Positions 1 to 14,199 of a stretch of DNA of 64,000 nt are shown here, piece by piece. The stretch is from Hydractinia symbiolongicarpus (taxonomy: Eukaryota; Cnidaria; Hydrozoa; Anthoathecata; Hydractiniidae), in the NCBI RefSeq assembly GCF_029227915.1, contig NC_079886.1, positions 930,001 to 994,000 of the forward strand, read 5' to 3'. Within the stretch, counting starts at the first letter, position 1, and each line of letters starts with the position of its first letter. Made by a program: the position numbers and the translations under genes. A model generated the notes under the pieces. That model was not told the DNA's origin and made no database searches. It saw only the letters and a program-made list of their open reading frames with translations.

Positions 1-3000
1 ATTTAAAAAATCGTTCAGGAAATGAGTTTACTCCTTGAGTACTTTCTTTGTATACTTTTGACTATAATGGCCGAGTACGGGATTTACGGGAAATCGCAGG
101 TTTTCGTTTGCCGGCGATTAAACTTCTTTTATTCAGCGTCTTATCAAAAATGAAAACCATTTTAAAAGCTACAAGTCTCATGCGTTTTAGTGGTGAAAAA
201 AAAATTTTAAAATTTATTCGAGAAATCAGTTTACTCCCTGGGTACTTTCTTTGTATACTTTTGACTATACGGGCCGAGTACGGGATTTACGGGAAATCGC
301 GGGTTTTCGTTTGCCGGCGATTAAACTCCTTTTATTTAGCGTCTCATCAAAAATGAAAACATTTTTGAAAACTACAAGTGTCATGTGTTTTAGTGGTGAA
401 GAAATGATTTAAAAAAAACGTTCGGGAAATGAGTTTACTCCTTGAGTATTTTCTTTGTACACTTTTGGCTATACGGGCGGAGTACCGGATTTACGGGAAA
501 TCGCGGGTTTTCGTTTGCCTGCGATTAAACTTCTTTTATTTAGCGTCTTATCAAAAATGAAAACATTTTTGAAAACTACAAGTCTCATGCGTTTTAGTGG
601 TAAAAAAAATAATTTAAAAAATCGTTCTGAAAATGAGTTTACTCACAGGGTACTTTCTTTGTATACATTCGACTATACGGCCGAGTACGGGATTTACGGG
701 AAATCGCGGGTTTTCGTTTGCCGGCGATTAAACTTCTTTTATTTAGCGTCTCATCAAAAATGAAAACATTTTTGAAAACTACAAGTCTCATGCGTTTTGG
801 TGGTGAAAAAATAATTTAAAAAATCGTTCAGGAAATGAGTTTACTCCTTGAGTACTTTCTTTGTATACTTTTGACTATATTGGCCGAGTACGGGATTTAC
901 GGGAAATCGCGGGTTTTCGTTTGCCGGCGATTAAACTTCTTTTATTCAGCGTCTTATCAAAAATGAAAACATTTTTGAAAGCTACAAGTCTCATGCGTTT
1001 TAGTGGTGAAAAAATAATTTTAAAATTTATTCGGGAAATCAGTTTACTCCCTGGGTACTTTCTTTGTATACTTTTGACTATACGGGCCGTGTACGGGATT
1101 TACGGGAAATCGCGGGTTTTCGTTTGCCGGCGATTAAACTCCTTTTATTTAGCGTCTCATCAAAAATGAAAACATTTTTGAAAACTACAAGTGTCATGTG
1201 TTTTAGTGGTGAAAAAATAATTTAAAAAAACGTTCGGGAAATGAGTTTACTCCTTGAATACTTTCTTTGTATACTTTTGACTATACAAGCCGAGTACCGG
1301 ATTTACAGGAAATCGCGGGTTTTCGTTTGCCGGCGATTAAACATCTTTTATTCAGCGTCTTATCAAAAATGAAAACATTTTTGAAAGCTACAAGTCTCAT
1401 GCGTTTTAGTGGTGAAAAAATAATTTAAAAAAACGTTCGGGAAATGAGTTTACTTCTTGAGTACTTTCTTTGTATACTTTTGACTATACGGGCCGAGTAC
1501 CGGATTTACAGGAAATCGCGGGTTTTCGTTTGCCGGCGATTAAACATCTTTTATTCAGCGTCTTATCAAAAATGAAAACATTTTTGAAAGCTACAAGTCT
1601 CATGCGTTTTAGTGGTGAAAAAATAATTTAAAAAATCGTTCGGAAAATGAGTTTACTCACAGGGTACTTTCTTTGTATATATTCGAATATAGGGGCCAAT
1701 CCCGGGATTTACAGGAAATCGCGGGTTTTCGTTTGCCGGCGATTAAACTTCTTTTATTCAGCGTCTCATCAAAAATGAAAACATTTTTGAAAACTACAAG
1801 TCTCATGCGTTTTAGTGGTGAAAAAATAATTTAAAAAATCGTTCGGGAAATGAGTTTACTCCCTGGGTAATTTCTTTGTATACTTTTGACTATACGGGCC
1901 GAGTACGGGATTTACGGGAAATCGCGGGTTTTCGTTTGCCTGCGATTAAACTTCTTTTATTCAGCGTCTTATCAAAAATGAAAACATTTTTGAAAATACA
2001 AGTCTCATGCGTTTTAGTGGTGAAAAAATAATTTAAAAAATCGTTCTGAAAATGAGTTTACTCACAGGGTACTTTCTTTGTATACATTCGACTATACGGG
2101 CCGAGTACGGGATTTACGGAAAATCGCGGGTTTTCGTTTGCCGGCGATTAAACTTCTTTTATTTAGCGTCTCATCAAAAATGAAAACATTTTTGAAAACT
2201 ACAAGTCTCATGCGTTTTGGTGGTGAAAAAATAATTTAAAAAATCGTTCAGGAAATGAGTTTACTCCTTGAGTACTTTCTTTGTATACTTTTGACTATAA
2301 TGGCCGAGTACGGGATTTACGGGAAATCGCAGGTTTTCGTTTGCCGGCGATTAAACTTCTTTTATTCAGCGTCTTATCAAAAATGAAAACCATTTTAAAA
2401 GCTACAAGTCTCATGCGTTTTAGTGGTGAAAAAAAAATTTTAAAATTTATTCGGGAAATCAGTTTACTCCCTGGGTACTTTCTTTGTATACTTTTGACTA
2501 TACGGGCCGAGTACGGGATTTACGGGAAATCGCGGGTTTTCGTTTGCCTGCGATTAAACTTCTTTTATTCAGCGTCTTATCAAAAATGAAAACATTTTTG
2601 AAAATACAAGTCTCATGCGTTTTAGTGGTGAAAAAATAATTTAAAAAATCGTTCTGAAAATGAGTTTACTCACAGGGTACTTTCTTTGTATACATTCGAC
2701 TATACGGGCCGAGTACGGGATTTACGGGAAATCGCGGGTTTTCGTTTGCCGGCGATTAAACTTCTTTTATTTAGCGTCTCATCAAAAATGAAAACATTTT
2801 TGAAAACTACAAGTCTCATGCGTTTTGGTGGTGAAAAAATAATTTAAAAAATCGTTCAGGAAATGAGTTTACTCCTTGAGTACTTTCTTTGTATACTTTT
2901 GACTATAATGGCCGAGTACGGGATTTACGGGAAATCGCAGGTTTTCGTTTGCCGGCGATTAAACTTCTTTTATTCAGCGTCTTATCAAAAATGAAAACCA

Positions 3001-5279
3001 TTTTAAAAGCTACAAGTCTCATGCGTTTTAGTGGTGAAAAAAAAATTTTAAAATTTATTCGGGAAATCAGTTTACTCCCTGGGTACTTTCTTTGTATACT
3101 TTTGACTATACGGGCCGAGTACGGGATTTACGGGAAATCGCGGGTTTTCGTTTGCCGGCGATTAAACTCCTTTTATTTAGCGTCTCATCAAAAATGAAAA
3201 CATTTTTGAAAATTACAAGTGTCATGTGTTTTAGTGGTGAAAAAATAATTTAAAAAAACGTTCGGGAAATGAGTTTACTCCTTGAGTACTTTCTTTGTAT
3301 ACTTTTGACTATACGGGCCGAGTACCGGATTTGCAGGAAATCGCGGGTTTTCGTTTGCCGGCGATTAAACATCTTTTATTCAGCGTCTTATCAAAAATGA
3401 AAACATTTTTGAAAGCTACAAGTCCCATGCGTTTTAGTGGTGAAAAAATAATTTAAAAAAACGTTCGGAAAATGAGTTTACTCATTGAGTACTTTCTTTG
3501 TATACTTTTGACTATACGGGCCGAGTACCTGATTTACGGGAAATTGCGGGTTTTCGTTTGCCGGCGATTAAACTTCTTTTATTCAGCCTCTTATCAAAAA
3601 TGAAAACATTTTTGAAAGCTACAAGTCTCATGCGTTTTAGTGGTGAAAAAATAATTTTAAAATTTATTCGGGAAATCAGTTTACTCCCTGGGTACTTTCT
3701 TTGTATACTTTTGACTATACGGGCCGTGTACGGGATTTACGGGAAATCGCGGGTTTTCGTTTGCCGGCGATTAAACTCCTTTTATTTAGCGTCTCATCAA
3801 AAATGAGAACATTTTTGAAAACTACAAGTGTCATGTGTTTTAGTGGTGAAAAAATAATTTAAAAAAACGTTCGGGAAATGAGTTTACTCCTTGAGTACTT
3901 TCTTTGTATACTTTTGACTATACAAGCCGAGTACCGGATTTACAGGAAATCGCGGGTTTTCGTTTGCCGGCGATTAAACATCTTTTATTCAGCGTCTTAT
4001 CAAAAATGAAAACATTTTTGAAAGCTACAAGTCTCATGCGTTTTAGTGGTGAAAAAATATTTTAAAAAAACGTTCGGGAAATGAGTTTACTTCTTGAGTA
4101 CTTTCTTTGTATACTTTTGACTATACGGGCCGAGTACCGGATTTACAGGAAATCGCGGGTTTTCGTTTGCCGGCGATTAAACATCTTTTATTCAACGTCT
4201 TATCAAAAATGAAAACATTTTTGAAAGCTACAAGTCTCATGCGTTTTAGTGGTGAAAAAATAATTTAAAAAATCGTTCTGAAAATGAGTTTACTCACATG
4301 GTACTTTCTTTGTATATATTCGACTATAGGGGCCAATCCCGGGATTTACAGGAAATCGCGGGTTTTCGTTTGCTGGCGATTAAACTTCTTTTATTCAGCG
4401 TCTCATCAAAAATGAAAACATTTTTGAAAACTACAAGTCTCATGCGTTTTAGTGGTGAAAAAATAATTTAAAAAATCGTTCGGGAAATGAGTTTACTCCC
4501 TGGGTAATTTCTTTGTATACTTTTGACTATACGGGCCGAGTACGGGATTTACGGGAAATCGCGGGTTTTCGTTTGCCTGCGATTAAACTTCTTTTATTCA
4601 GCGTCTTATCAAAAATGAAAACATTTTTGAAAATACAAGTCTCATGCGTTTTAGTGGTGAAAAAATAATTTAAAAAATCGTTCTGAAAATGAGTTTACTC
4701 CCTGGGTACTTTCTTTGTATACTTTTGACTATACGGGCCGAGTACGGGATTTACGGGAAATCGCGGGTTTTCGTTTGCCGGCGATTAAACTCCTTTTATT
4801 TAGCGTCTCATCAAAAATGAAAACATTTTTGAAAACTACACGTGTCATGTGTTTTAGTGGTGAAAAAATAATTTAAAAAAACGTTCGGGAAATGAGTTTA
4901 CTCCTTGAGTACTTTCTTTGTATACTTTTGACTATACGGGCCGAGTACCGGATTTGCAGGAAATCGCGGGTTTTCGTTTGCCGGCGATTAAACATCTTTT
5001 ATTCAGCGTCTTATCAAAAATGAAAACATTTTTGAAAGCTACAAGTCCCATGCGTTTTAGTGGTGAAAAAATAATTTAAAAAAACGTTCGGAAAATGAGT
5101 TTACTCCTTGAGTACTTTCTTTGTATACTTTTGACTATACGGGCCGAGTACCTGATTTACGGGAAATTGCGGGTTTTCGTTTGCCGGCGATTAAACTTCT
5201 TTTATTCAGCCTCTTATCAAAAATGAAAACATTTTTGAAAGCTACAAGTCTCATGCGTTTTAGTGGTGAAAAAATAATT
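1..5279 (+). repeat. Left region: F/B/A monomers with nested segment duplications
   Basis: About 26 monomers, mostly with CCTTGAGTAC and GTACCGG, or basic forms, with A-type copies between. Private variants tie distant parts together. TACAAGCCGAG, GGGTAATTTC and the one-base-short GAAAATACAAG link about 950-2,055 with about 3,590-4,692 (2,637 bp, 13 monomers). GATTTGCAGG, AAGTCCCATG and CAGCCTC link about 3,075-3,600 with 4,697-5,222 (about 1,623 bp, 8 monomers). The segment at 48 reappears at 2,281 (2,233 bp, 11 monomers) and again at 2,889 (608 bp, 3 monomers). The overlap of these pairs implies several successive unequal exchanges. Block edges are accurate to a few tens of bases. Confidence 0.85.
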
Positions 5280-7713
5280 TAAAAATCGTTCTGAAAATGA
5301 GTTTACTCACAGGGTACTTTCTTTGTATACATTCGACTATAGGGGCCAAGCCCGGGATTTACAGGAAATCGCTGGTTTTCGTTTGCCGGCGATTAAACTT
5401 CTTTTATTCAGCGTCTTATCAAAAATGAAAACATTTTAAAAAACTACAAGTCTCATGCGTTTTAGTGGTGAAAAAATAATTTAAATATTTATTCGGGAAA
5501 TCAGTTTACTCCCTGGATACTTTCTTTATATACATTCGACTATACGGGCCGCGAACGGGATTTACAGGAAATTGCGGGTTTTCGTTTGCCGGCGATTAAA
5601 CTTCTTTTATTTAGCGTCTCATCAAAAATGAAAACATTTTTAAATACTACAAGTCTCATGCGTTTTAGTGGTGAAAAAATAATTTAAAAAATCGTTCAGG
5701 AAATGAGTATACTCCTTGAGTATTTTCTTTGTATACTTTTGGCTATACGGGCGGAGTACCGGATTTACGGGAAATCGCGGGTTTTCGTTTGCCTGCGATT
5801 AAACTTCTTTTATTCAGCGTCTTATCAAAAATGAAAACATTTTTGAAAACTACAAGTCTCATGCGTTTTAGTGGTGAAAAAAAAATTTAAAAAATCGTTC
5901 TGAAAATGAGTTTACTCACAGGGTACTTTCTTTGTATACATTCGACTATAGGGGCCAAGCTTGGGATTTACAGGAAATCGCGGGTTTTCGTTTGGCGGCG
6001 ATTAAACTTCTTTTATTCAGCGTCTCATCAAAAATGAAAATATTTTTGAAAACTACAAGTCTCATGCGTTTTAGTGGTGAAAAAATAATTTAAAAAATCG
6101 TTCGGGAAATGAATTTACATCCTGGGTACTTTCTTTGTATACTTTTGACTCTGCGGGCCGAGTCCGGGATTTACGGGAAATCGCGGGTTTTCGTTTGCCG
6201 GCGATTAAACTTCTTTAATTTAGCATTTCATCAAAAATGAAAACATTTTTTAAAACTACAAGTCTCATGCGTTTTAGTGGTGAAAAAATAATTTAAAAAA
6301 TCGTTCAGGAAATGAGTATACTCCTTAAATATTTTCTTTGTATACTTTTGGCTATACGGGCGGAGTACCGGATTTACGGAAATCGCGGGTTTTTGTTTGC
6401 CTGCGATTAAACTTCTTTTATTCAGCGTCTTATCAAAAATGAAAACATTTTTGAAAACTACAAGTCTCATGCGTTTTAGTGGTGAAAAAATAATTTAAAA
6501 AATCGTTCTGAAATTGAGTTTACTGACAGGGTACTTTCTTTGTATACATTCGACTATAGGGGCCAAGCCCGGGATTTACAGGAAATCGCTGGTTTTCGTT
6601 TGCCGGCGATTAAACTTCTTTTATTCAGCGTCTTATCAAAAATGAAAACATTTTAAAAAACTACAAGTCTCATGCGTTTTAGTGGTGAAAAAATAATTTA
6701 AATATTTATTCGGGAAATCAGTTTACTCCCTGGATACTTTCTTTATATACATTCGACTATACGGGCCGCGAACGGGATTTACAGGAAATTGCGGGTTTTC
6801 GTTTGCCGGCGATTAAACTTCTTTTATTTAGCGTCTCATCAAAAATGAAAACATTTTTAAATACTACAAGTCTCATGCGTTTTAGTGGTGAAAAAATAAT
6901 TTAAAAAATCGTTCAGGAAATGAGTATACTCCTTGAGTATTTTCTTTGTATACTTTTGGCTATACGGGCGGAGTACCGGATTTACGGGAAATCGCGGGTT
7001 TTCGTTTGCCTGCGATTAAACTTCTTTTATTCAGCGTCTTATCCAAAATGAAAACATTTTTGAAAACTACAAGTCTCATGCGTTTTAGTGGTGAAAAAAA
7101 AATTTAAAAAATCGTTCTGAAAATGAGTTTACTCACAGGGTACTTTCTTTGTATACATTCGACTATAGGGGCCAAGCTTGGGATTTACAGGAAATCGCGG
7201 GTTTTCGTTTGGCGGCGATTAAACTTCTTTTATTCAGCGTCTCATCAAAAATGAAAATATTTTTGAAAACTACAAGTCTCATGCGTTTTAGTGGTGAAAA
7301 AATAATTTAAAAAATCGTTCGGGAAATGAATTTACATCCTGGGTACTTTCTTTGTATACTTTTGACTCTGCGGGCCGAGTCCGGGATTTACGGGAAATCG
7401 CGGGTTTTCGTTTGCCGGCGATTAAACTTCTTTAATTTAGCATTTCATCAAAAATGAAAACATTTTTTAAAACTACAAGTCTCATGCGTTTTAGTGGTGA
7501 AAAAATAATTTAAAAAATCGTTCAGGAAATGAGTATACTCCTTAAATATTTTCTTTGTGTACTTTTGGCTATACGGGCGGAGTACCGGATTTACGGGAAA
7601 TCGCGGGTTTTCGTTTGCCTGCGATTAAACTTCTTTTATTCAGCGTCTTATCAAAAATGAAAACATTTTTGAAAACTACAAGTCTCATGCGTTTTAGTGG
7701 TGAAAAAATAATT
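5280..7713 (+). repeat. Hexamer higher-order repeat, two copies of about 1,217 bp
   Basis: Copy one is about 5,280-6,496 and copy two about 6,497-7,713. Shared private variants include ATCGCTGGTTTTCG at 5,371 and 6,588 (1,217 bp apart), CCGCGAACGGG, GGGGCCAAGCTTGGG, TTTGGCGGCG and CCTTAAATATTTTC. The six monomers differ from one another clearly while equivalent monomers are nearly identical, which defines a higher-order repeat. Both copies end at a C-type monomer series that opens the next region. Confidence 0.88.
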
Positions 7714-8109
7714 TAAAAAATCGTTCGGGAAATGAATTTACTCCCTGGGTACTTTCTTTGTATACTTTTGACTCTGCGGGCCGAGTCCGGGATTTACGGG
7801 AAATCGCGGGTTTTCGTTTGCCGGCGATTAAACTTCTTTAATTTAGCGTTTCATCAAAAATGAAAACATTTTTTAAAACTACAAGTCTCATGCGTTTTAG
7901 TGGTGAAAAAATAATTTAAAAAATCGTTCGGGAAATGAGTTTACTCCCTGGGTACTTTCTTTATACACATTCGACTATACGGGCCGAGTACGGGATTTAC
8001 GGGAAATCGCAGGTTTTCGTTTGCCGGCGATTAAACTTCTTTTATTTAGCGTCTCATCAAAAGTGAAAACATTTTTAAAAACTACAAGTCTCATGCGTTT
8101 TAGTGGTGA
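7714..8109 (+). repeat. C-D monomer pair preceding the 11-mer
   Basis: One C-type monomer (CTCTGCGGGCC, GTCCGGG) is followed by one D-type monomer (TATACACATTCGAC, AAAAGTGAAAAC). The same pair precedes the third copy of the 11-mer at about 14.2 kb but is missing at the start of the second copy (10.3 kb). These are early examples of two classes that dominate the right half of the window. Confidence 0.8.
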
Positions 8110-10340
8110 AAAAATAATTTAAAAAATCGTTCGTGAAATGAGTTTACTCCCTGGGTACTTTCTTTTCATACTTTTGACTATACGGGCCGAGTACCGGATT
8201 TACGGGAAATCGCGGGTTTTCGTTTGCCGGCGATTAAACTTCTTTTATTTAGCGTCTCATCAAAAATAAAAACATTTTTGAAAACTACAAGTCTCATGCG
8301 TTTTAGTGGTGAAAAAATAATTAAAAAATCGTTCGTGAAATGAGTTTACTCCCTTGGTACTTTCTTTGTATACATTCGACCATACGGGCCGAGTACGGGA
8401 TTTACGGGAAATCGCGGGTTTTCGTTTGCCGGCGATTAAACTTCTTTTATTCAGCGTCTCATCAAAAATGAAAATATTTTTGAAAACTACAAGTCTCATG
8501 CGTTTTAGTGGTGAAAAAATAATTTAAAAATCGATTGGGAAATGAATTTACTCCCTGGGTACTTTCTTTGTATACTTTTGACTATACGGGCCGAGTTCGG
8601 GATTTACGGGAAATCGCGGGTTTTTGTTTGCCGGCGATTAAACTTCTTTTATTTAGCGTCTCATCAAAAATGAAAACATTTTTGAAAACTACAAGTCTCA
8701 TGCGTTTTAGTGGTGAAAAAATAATTTAAAAAATCGTTCCGGAAATGAGTTTACTCCCTGGGTACTTTCTTTGTATACTTTTGACTATACGGGCCGAGTA
8801 CGGGATTTGCGGGAAATCGCGGGTTTTCGTTTGCCGGCGATTAAACTTCTTTTATTTAGCGTCTCATCAAAAATGAAAACATTTTTGAAAACTACAAGTC
8901 TCATGCGTTTTAGTGGTGAAAAAATAATTTAAAAAATCGTTCTGAAAATGAGTTTACTCACAGTGTACTTTCTTTGTATACATTCGACTATAGGGGCCAA
9001 GCCCGGGATTTACAGGAAATCGCGGGTTTTCGTTTGCCGGCGATTAAACTTCTTTTATTCAGCGTCTCATCAAAAATGAAAACATTTTTAAATACTACAA
9101 GTCTCATGCGTTTTAGTGGTGAAAAAATAACTTAAAAAATCGTTCGGGAAATGAATTTACTCCCTGGGTACTTTCTTTGCATACTTTTGACTATACGGGC
9201 CGAGTTCGGGATTTACGGGAAATCGCGGGTTTTTGTTTGCCGGCGATTAAACTTCTTTTATTTAGCGTCTCATCAAAAATGAAAACATTTTTGAAAACTA
9301 CAAGTCTCATGCGTTTTAGTGGTGAAAAAATAACTTAAAAAATCGTTCGGGAAATGAGTTTACTCACAGTGTACTTTCTTTGTATACATTCGACTATAGG
9401 GGCCAAGCCCGGGATTTACAGGAAATCGCGGGTTTTCGTTTGCCGGCGATTAAACTTCTTTTATTCAGCGTCTCATCAAAAATGAAAACATTTTTAAATA
9501 CTACAAGTCTCATGCGTTTTAGTGGTGAAAAAATAACTTAAAAAATCGTTCGGGAAATGAATTTACTCCCTGGGTACTTTCTTTGCATACTTTTGACTAT
9601 ACGGGCCGAGTTCGGGATTTACGGGAAATCGCGGGTTTTTGTTTGCCGGCGATTAAACTTCTTTTATTTAGCGTCTCATCAAAAATGAAAACATTTTTAA
9701 AAACTACAAGTGTGATGCGTTTTAGTGGTGAAAAAATAATTTAAAAAAAATCGTTCCGGAAATGAGTTTACTCCCTGGGTACTTTCTTTGTATACTTTTG
9801 ACTATACGGGCCGAGTACGGGATTTGCGGGAAATCGCGGGTTTTCGTTTGCCGGCGATTAAACTTCTTTTATTTAGCATCTCATCAAAAATGAAAACATT
9901 TTTGAAAACTACAAGTCTCATGCGTTTTAGTGGTGTAAAAATAATTTAAAAAATCGTTCGGGAAATGAGTTTACTCCTTGAGTACTTTCTTTGTATACTT
10001 TTGACTATACGGGCCGAGTACCGGATTTACGGGAAATCGCGGGTTTTCGTTTGCCGGCGATTAAACTTTTTTTATTCAGCGTCTTATCAAAAATGAAAAC
10101 ATTTTTGAAAGCTTCAAGTCTCATGCATTTTAGTGGTGAAAAATAATTTAAAAAATCGTTCTGAAAATGAGTTTACTCACAGGGTACTTTCTTTGTATAC
10201 ATTCGACTATTGGGGCCCAGGCGGGATTTACAGGAAATCGCGGGTTTTCGTTTGCCGGCGATTAAACTTCTTTTATTCAGCGTCTCATCAAAAATGAAAA
10301 CATTTTTAAATACTACAAGTCTCATGCGTTTTAGTGGTGA
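8110..10340 (+). repeat. 11-monomer higher-order repeat, copy 1 (2,231 bp)
   Basis: It opens with a monomer carrying GTTCGTGAAATG and TTCTTTTCATAC and closes with one carrying ACTATTGGGGCCCAGGCGGG. Equivalent landmarks in copy 2 are 2,231 bp further on, which is 11 x 203 minus 2. Private markers include ATCGATTGGGAAATG, GTGTGATGCG and TGTAAAAATAATT. Edges are placed where the two copies stop matching and are good to about 30 bases. Confidence 0.9.
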
Positions 10341-12571
10341 AAAAATAATTTAAAAAATCGTTCGTGAAATGAGTTTACTCCCTGGGTACTTTCTTTTCAT
10401 ACTTTTGACTATACGGGCCGAGTACCGGATTTACGGGAAATCGCGGGTTTTCGTTTGCCGGCGATTAAACTTCTTTTATTTAGCGTCTCATCAAAAATAA
10501 AAACATTTTTGAAAACTACAAGTCTCATGCGTTTTAGTGGTGAAAAAATAATTAAAAAATCGTTCGTGAAATGAGTTTACTCCCTTGGTACTTTCTTTGT
10601 ATACATTCGACCATACGGGCCGAGTACGGGATTTACGGGAAATCGCGGGTTTTCGTTTGCCGGCGATTAAACTTCTTTTATTCAGCGTCTCATCAAAAAT
10701 GAAAATATTTTTGAAAACTACAAGTCTCATGCGTTTTAGTGGTGAAAAAATAATTTAAAAATCGATTGGGAAATGAATTTACTCCCTGGGTACTTTCTTT
10801 GTATACTTTTGACTATACGGGCCGAGTTCGGGATTTACGGGAAATCGCGGGTTTTTGTTTGCCGGCGATTAAACTTCTTTTATTTAGCGTCTCATCAAAA
10901 ATGAAAACATTTTTGAAAACTACAAGTCTCATGCGTTTTAGTGGTGAAAAAATAATTTAAAAAATCGTTCCGGAAATGAGTTTACTCCCTGGGTACTTTC
11001 TTTGTATACTTTTGACTATACGGGCCGAGTACGGGATTTGCGGGAAATCGCGGGTTTTCGTTTGCCGGCGATTAAACTTCTTTTATTTAGCGTCTCATCA
11101 AAAATGAAAACATTTTTGAAAACTACAAGTCTCATGCGTTTTAGTGGTGAAAAAATAATTTAAAAAATCGTTCTGAAAATGAGTTTACTCACAGTGTACT
11201 TTCTTTGTATACATTCGACTATAGGGGCCAAGCCCGGGATTTACAGGAAATCGCGGGTTTTCGTTTGCCGGCGATTAAACTTCTTTTATTCAGCGTCTCA
11301 TCAAAAATGAAAACATTTTTAAATACTACAAGTCTCATGCGTTTTAGTGGTGAAAAAATAACTTAAAAAATCGTTCGGGAAATGAATTTACTCCCTGGGT
11401 ACTTTCTTTGCATACTTTTGACTATACGGGCCGAGTTCGGGATTTACGGGAAATCGCGGATTTTTGTTTGCCGGCGATTAAACTTCTTTTATTTAGCGTC
11501 TCATCAAAAATGAAAACATTTTTGAAAACTACAAGTCTCATGCGTTTTAGTGGTGAAAAAATAACTTAAAAAATCGTTCGGGAAATGAGTTTACTCACAG
11601 TGTACTTTCTTTGTATACATTCGACTATAGGGGCCAAGCCCGGGATTTACAGGAAATCGCGGGTTTTCGTTTGCCGGCGATTAAACTTCTTTTATTCAGC
11701 GTCTCATCAAAAATGAAAACATTTTTAAATACTACAAGTCTCATGCGTTTTAGTGGTGAAAAAATAACTTAAAAAATCGTTCGGGAAATGAATTTACTCC
11801 CTGGGTACTTTCTTTGCATACTTTTGACTATACGGGCCGAGTTCGGGATTTACGGGAAATCGCGGGTTTTTGTTTGCCGGCGATTAAACTTCTTTTATTT
11901 AGCGTCTCATCAAAAATGAAAACATTTTTAAAAACTACAAGTGTGATGCGTTTTAGTGGTGAAAAAATAATTTAAAAAAAATCGTTCCGGAAATGAGTTT
12001 ACTCCCTGGGTACTTTCTTTGTATACTTTTGACTATACGGGCCGAGTACGGGATTTGCGGGAAATCGCGGGTTTTCGTTTGCCGGCGATTAAACTTCTTT
12101 TATTTAGCATCTCATCAAAAATGAAAACATTTTTGAAAACTACAAGTCTCATGCGTTTTAGTGGTGTAAAAATAATTTAAAAAATCGTTCGGGAAATGAG
12201 TTTACTCCTTGAGTACTTTCTTTGTATACTTTTGACTATACGGGCCGAGTACCGGATTTACGGGAAATCGCGGGTTTTCGTTTGCCGGCGATTAAACTTT
12301 TTTTATTCAGCGTCTTATCAAAAATGAAAACATTTTTGAAAGCTTCAAGTCTCATGCATTTTAGTGGTGAAAAATAATTTAAAAAATCGTTCTGAAAATG
12401 AGTTTACTCACAGGGTACTTTCTTTGTATACATTCGACTATTGGGGCCCAGGCGGGATTTACAGGAAATCGCGGGTTTTCGTTTGCCGGCGATTAAACTT
12501 CTTTTATTCAGCGTCTCATCAAAAATGAAAACATTTTTAAATACTACAAGTCTCATGCGTTTTGGTTGTGA
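10341..12571 (+). repeat. 11-monomer higher-order repeat, copy 2 (2,231 bp)
   Basis: Nearly identical to copy 1 by eye, including shared rare variants and the same small indels. Differences are few, for example TCGCGGATTTTTG near 11,456 where copy 1 keeps TCGCGGGTTTTTG. The start directly abuts the end of copy 1, so this is a direct tandem duplication. Its last monomers also form the first unit of the pentamer pair described next. Confidence 0.9.
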
Positions 12572-14190
12572 AAAAATAACTTAAAAAATCGTTCGGGAAA
12601 TGAGTTTACTCCCTGGGTACTTTCTTTGTATACTTTTGACTATACGGGCCGAGTACGGGATTTGCGGGAAATCGCGGGTTTTCGTTTGCCGGCGATTAAA
12701 CTTCTTTTATTTAGCATCTCATCAAAAATGAAAACATTTTTGAAAACTACAAGTCTCATGCGTTATAGTGGTGAAAAAATAATTTAAAAAATCGTTCGGG
12801 AAATGAGTTTACTCCTTGAGTACTTTCTTTGTATACTTTTGACTATACGGGCCGAGTACCGGATTTACGGGAAATCGCGGGTTTTCGTTTGCCGGCGATT
12901 AAACTTCTTTTATTCAGCGTCTTATCAAAAATGAAAACATTTTTGAAAGCTTCAAGTCTCATGCGTTTTAGTGGTGAAAAAATAATTTAAAAAATCGTTC
13001 TGAAAATGAGTTTACTCACAGGGTACTTTCTTTGTATACATTCGACTATAGGGGCCCAGCCCGGGATTTACAGGAAATCGCGGGTTTTCGTTTGCCGGCG
13101 ATTAAACTTCTTTTATTCAGCGTCTCATCAAAAATGAAAACATTTTTAAATACTACAAGTCTCATGCGTTTTAGTGGTGTAAAAATAATTTAAAAAATCG
13201 TTCGGGAAATGAGTTTACTCCTTGAGTACTTTCTTTGTATACTTTTGACTATACGGGCCGAGTACCGGATTTACGGGAAATCGCGGGTTTTCGTTTGCCG
13301 GCGATTAAACTTTTTTTATTCAGCGTCTTATCAAAAATGAAAACATTTTTGAAAGCTTCAAGTCTCATGCATTTTAGTGGTGAAAAATAATTTAAAAAAT
13401 CGTTCTGAAAATGAGTTTACTCACAGGGTACTTTCTTTGTATACATTCGACTATTGGGGCCCAGGCGGGATTTACAGGAAATCGCGGGTTTTCGTTTGCC
13501 GGCGATTAAACTTCTTTTATTCAGCGTCTCATCAAAAATGAAAACATTTTTAAATACTACAAGTCTCATGCGTTTTGGTTGTGAAAAAATAACTTAAAAA
13601 ATCGTTCGGGAAATGAGTTTACTCCCTGGGTACTTTCTTTGTATACTTTTGACTATACGGGCCGAGTACGGGATTTGCGGGAAATCGCGGGTTTTCGTTT
13701 GCCGGCGATTAAACTTCTTTTATTTAGCATCTCATCAAAAATGAAAACATTTTTGAAAACTACAAGTCTCATGCGTTATAGTGGTGAAAAAATAATTTAA
13801 AAATCGTTCGGGAAATGAGTTTACTCCTTGAGTACTTTCTTTGTATACTTTTGACTATACGGGCCGAGTACCGGATTTACGGGAAATCGCGGGTTTTCGT
13901 TTGCCGGCGATTAAACTTCTTTTATTCAGCGTCTTATCAAAAATGAAAACATTTTTGAAAGCTTCAAGTCTCATGCGTTTTAGTGGTGAAAAAATAATTT
14001 AAAAAATCGTTCTGAAAATGAGTTTACTCACAGGGTACTTTCTTTGTATACATTCGACTATAGGGGCCCAGCCCGGGATTTACAGGAAATCGCGGGTTTT
14101 CGTTTGCCGGCGATTAAACTTCTTTTATTCAGCGTCTCATCAAAAATGAAAACATTTTTAAATACTACAAGTCTCATGCGTTTTAGTGGT
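12150..14190 (+). repeat. Pentamer higher-order repeat, two copies of about 1,013 bp
   Basis: GTGGTGTAAAAATAATT occurs at 12,161 and 13,174, ACTATTGGGGCCCAGG at about 12,438 and 13,450, and CGTTTTGGTTGTG at about 12,558 and 13,571. All are separated by about 1,013 bp, five monomers less two bases. The unit overlaps the tail of the second 11-mer, so the pentamer duplication arose after or within that block. Confidence 0.87.
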
Positions 14191-14199
14191 GAAAAAATA

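Noticed and set aside
48-3806. Recurring 102-codon open reading frames beginning MYTFDY that could be a small gene family
   Set aside because: They recur at multiples of about 203 bp, span one and a half monomers, change with monomer class, exist on both strands, and many monomers have stops in the same place. 203 is not divisible by three, so no frame is maintained. They are repeat by-products.
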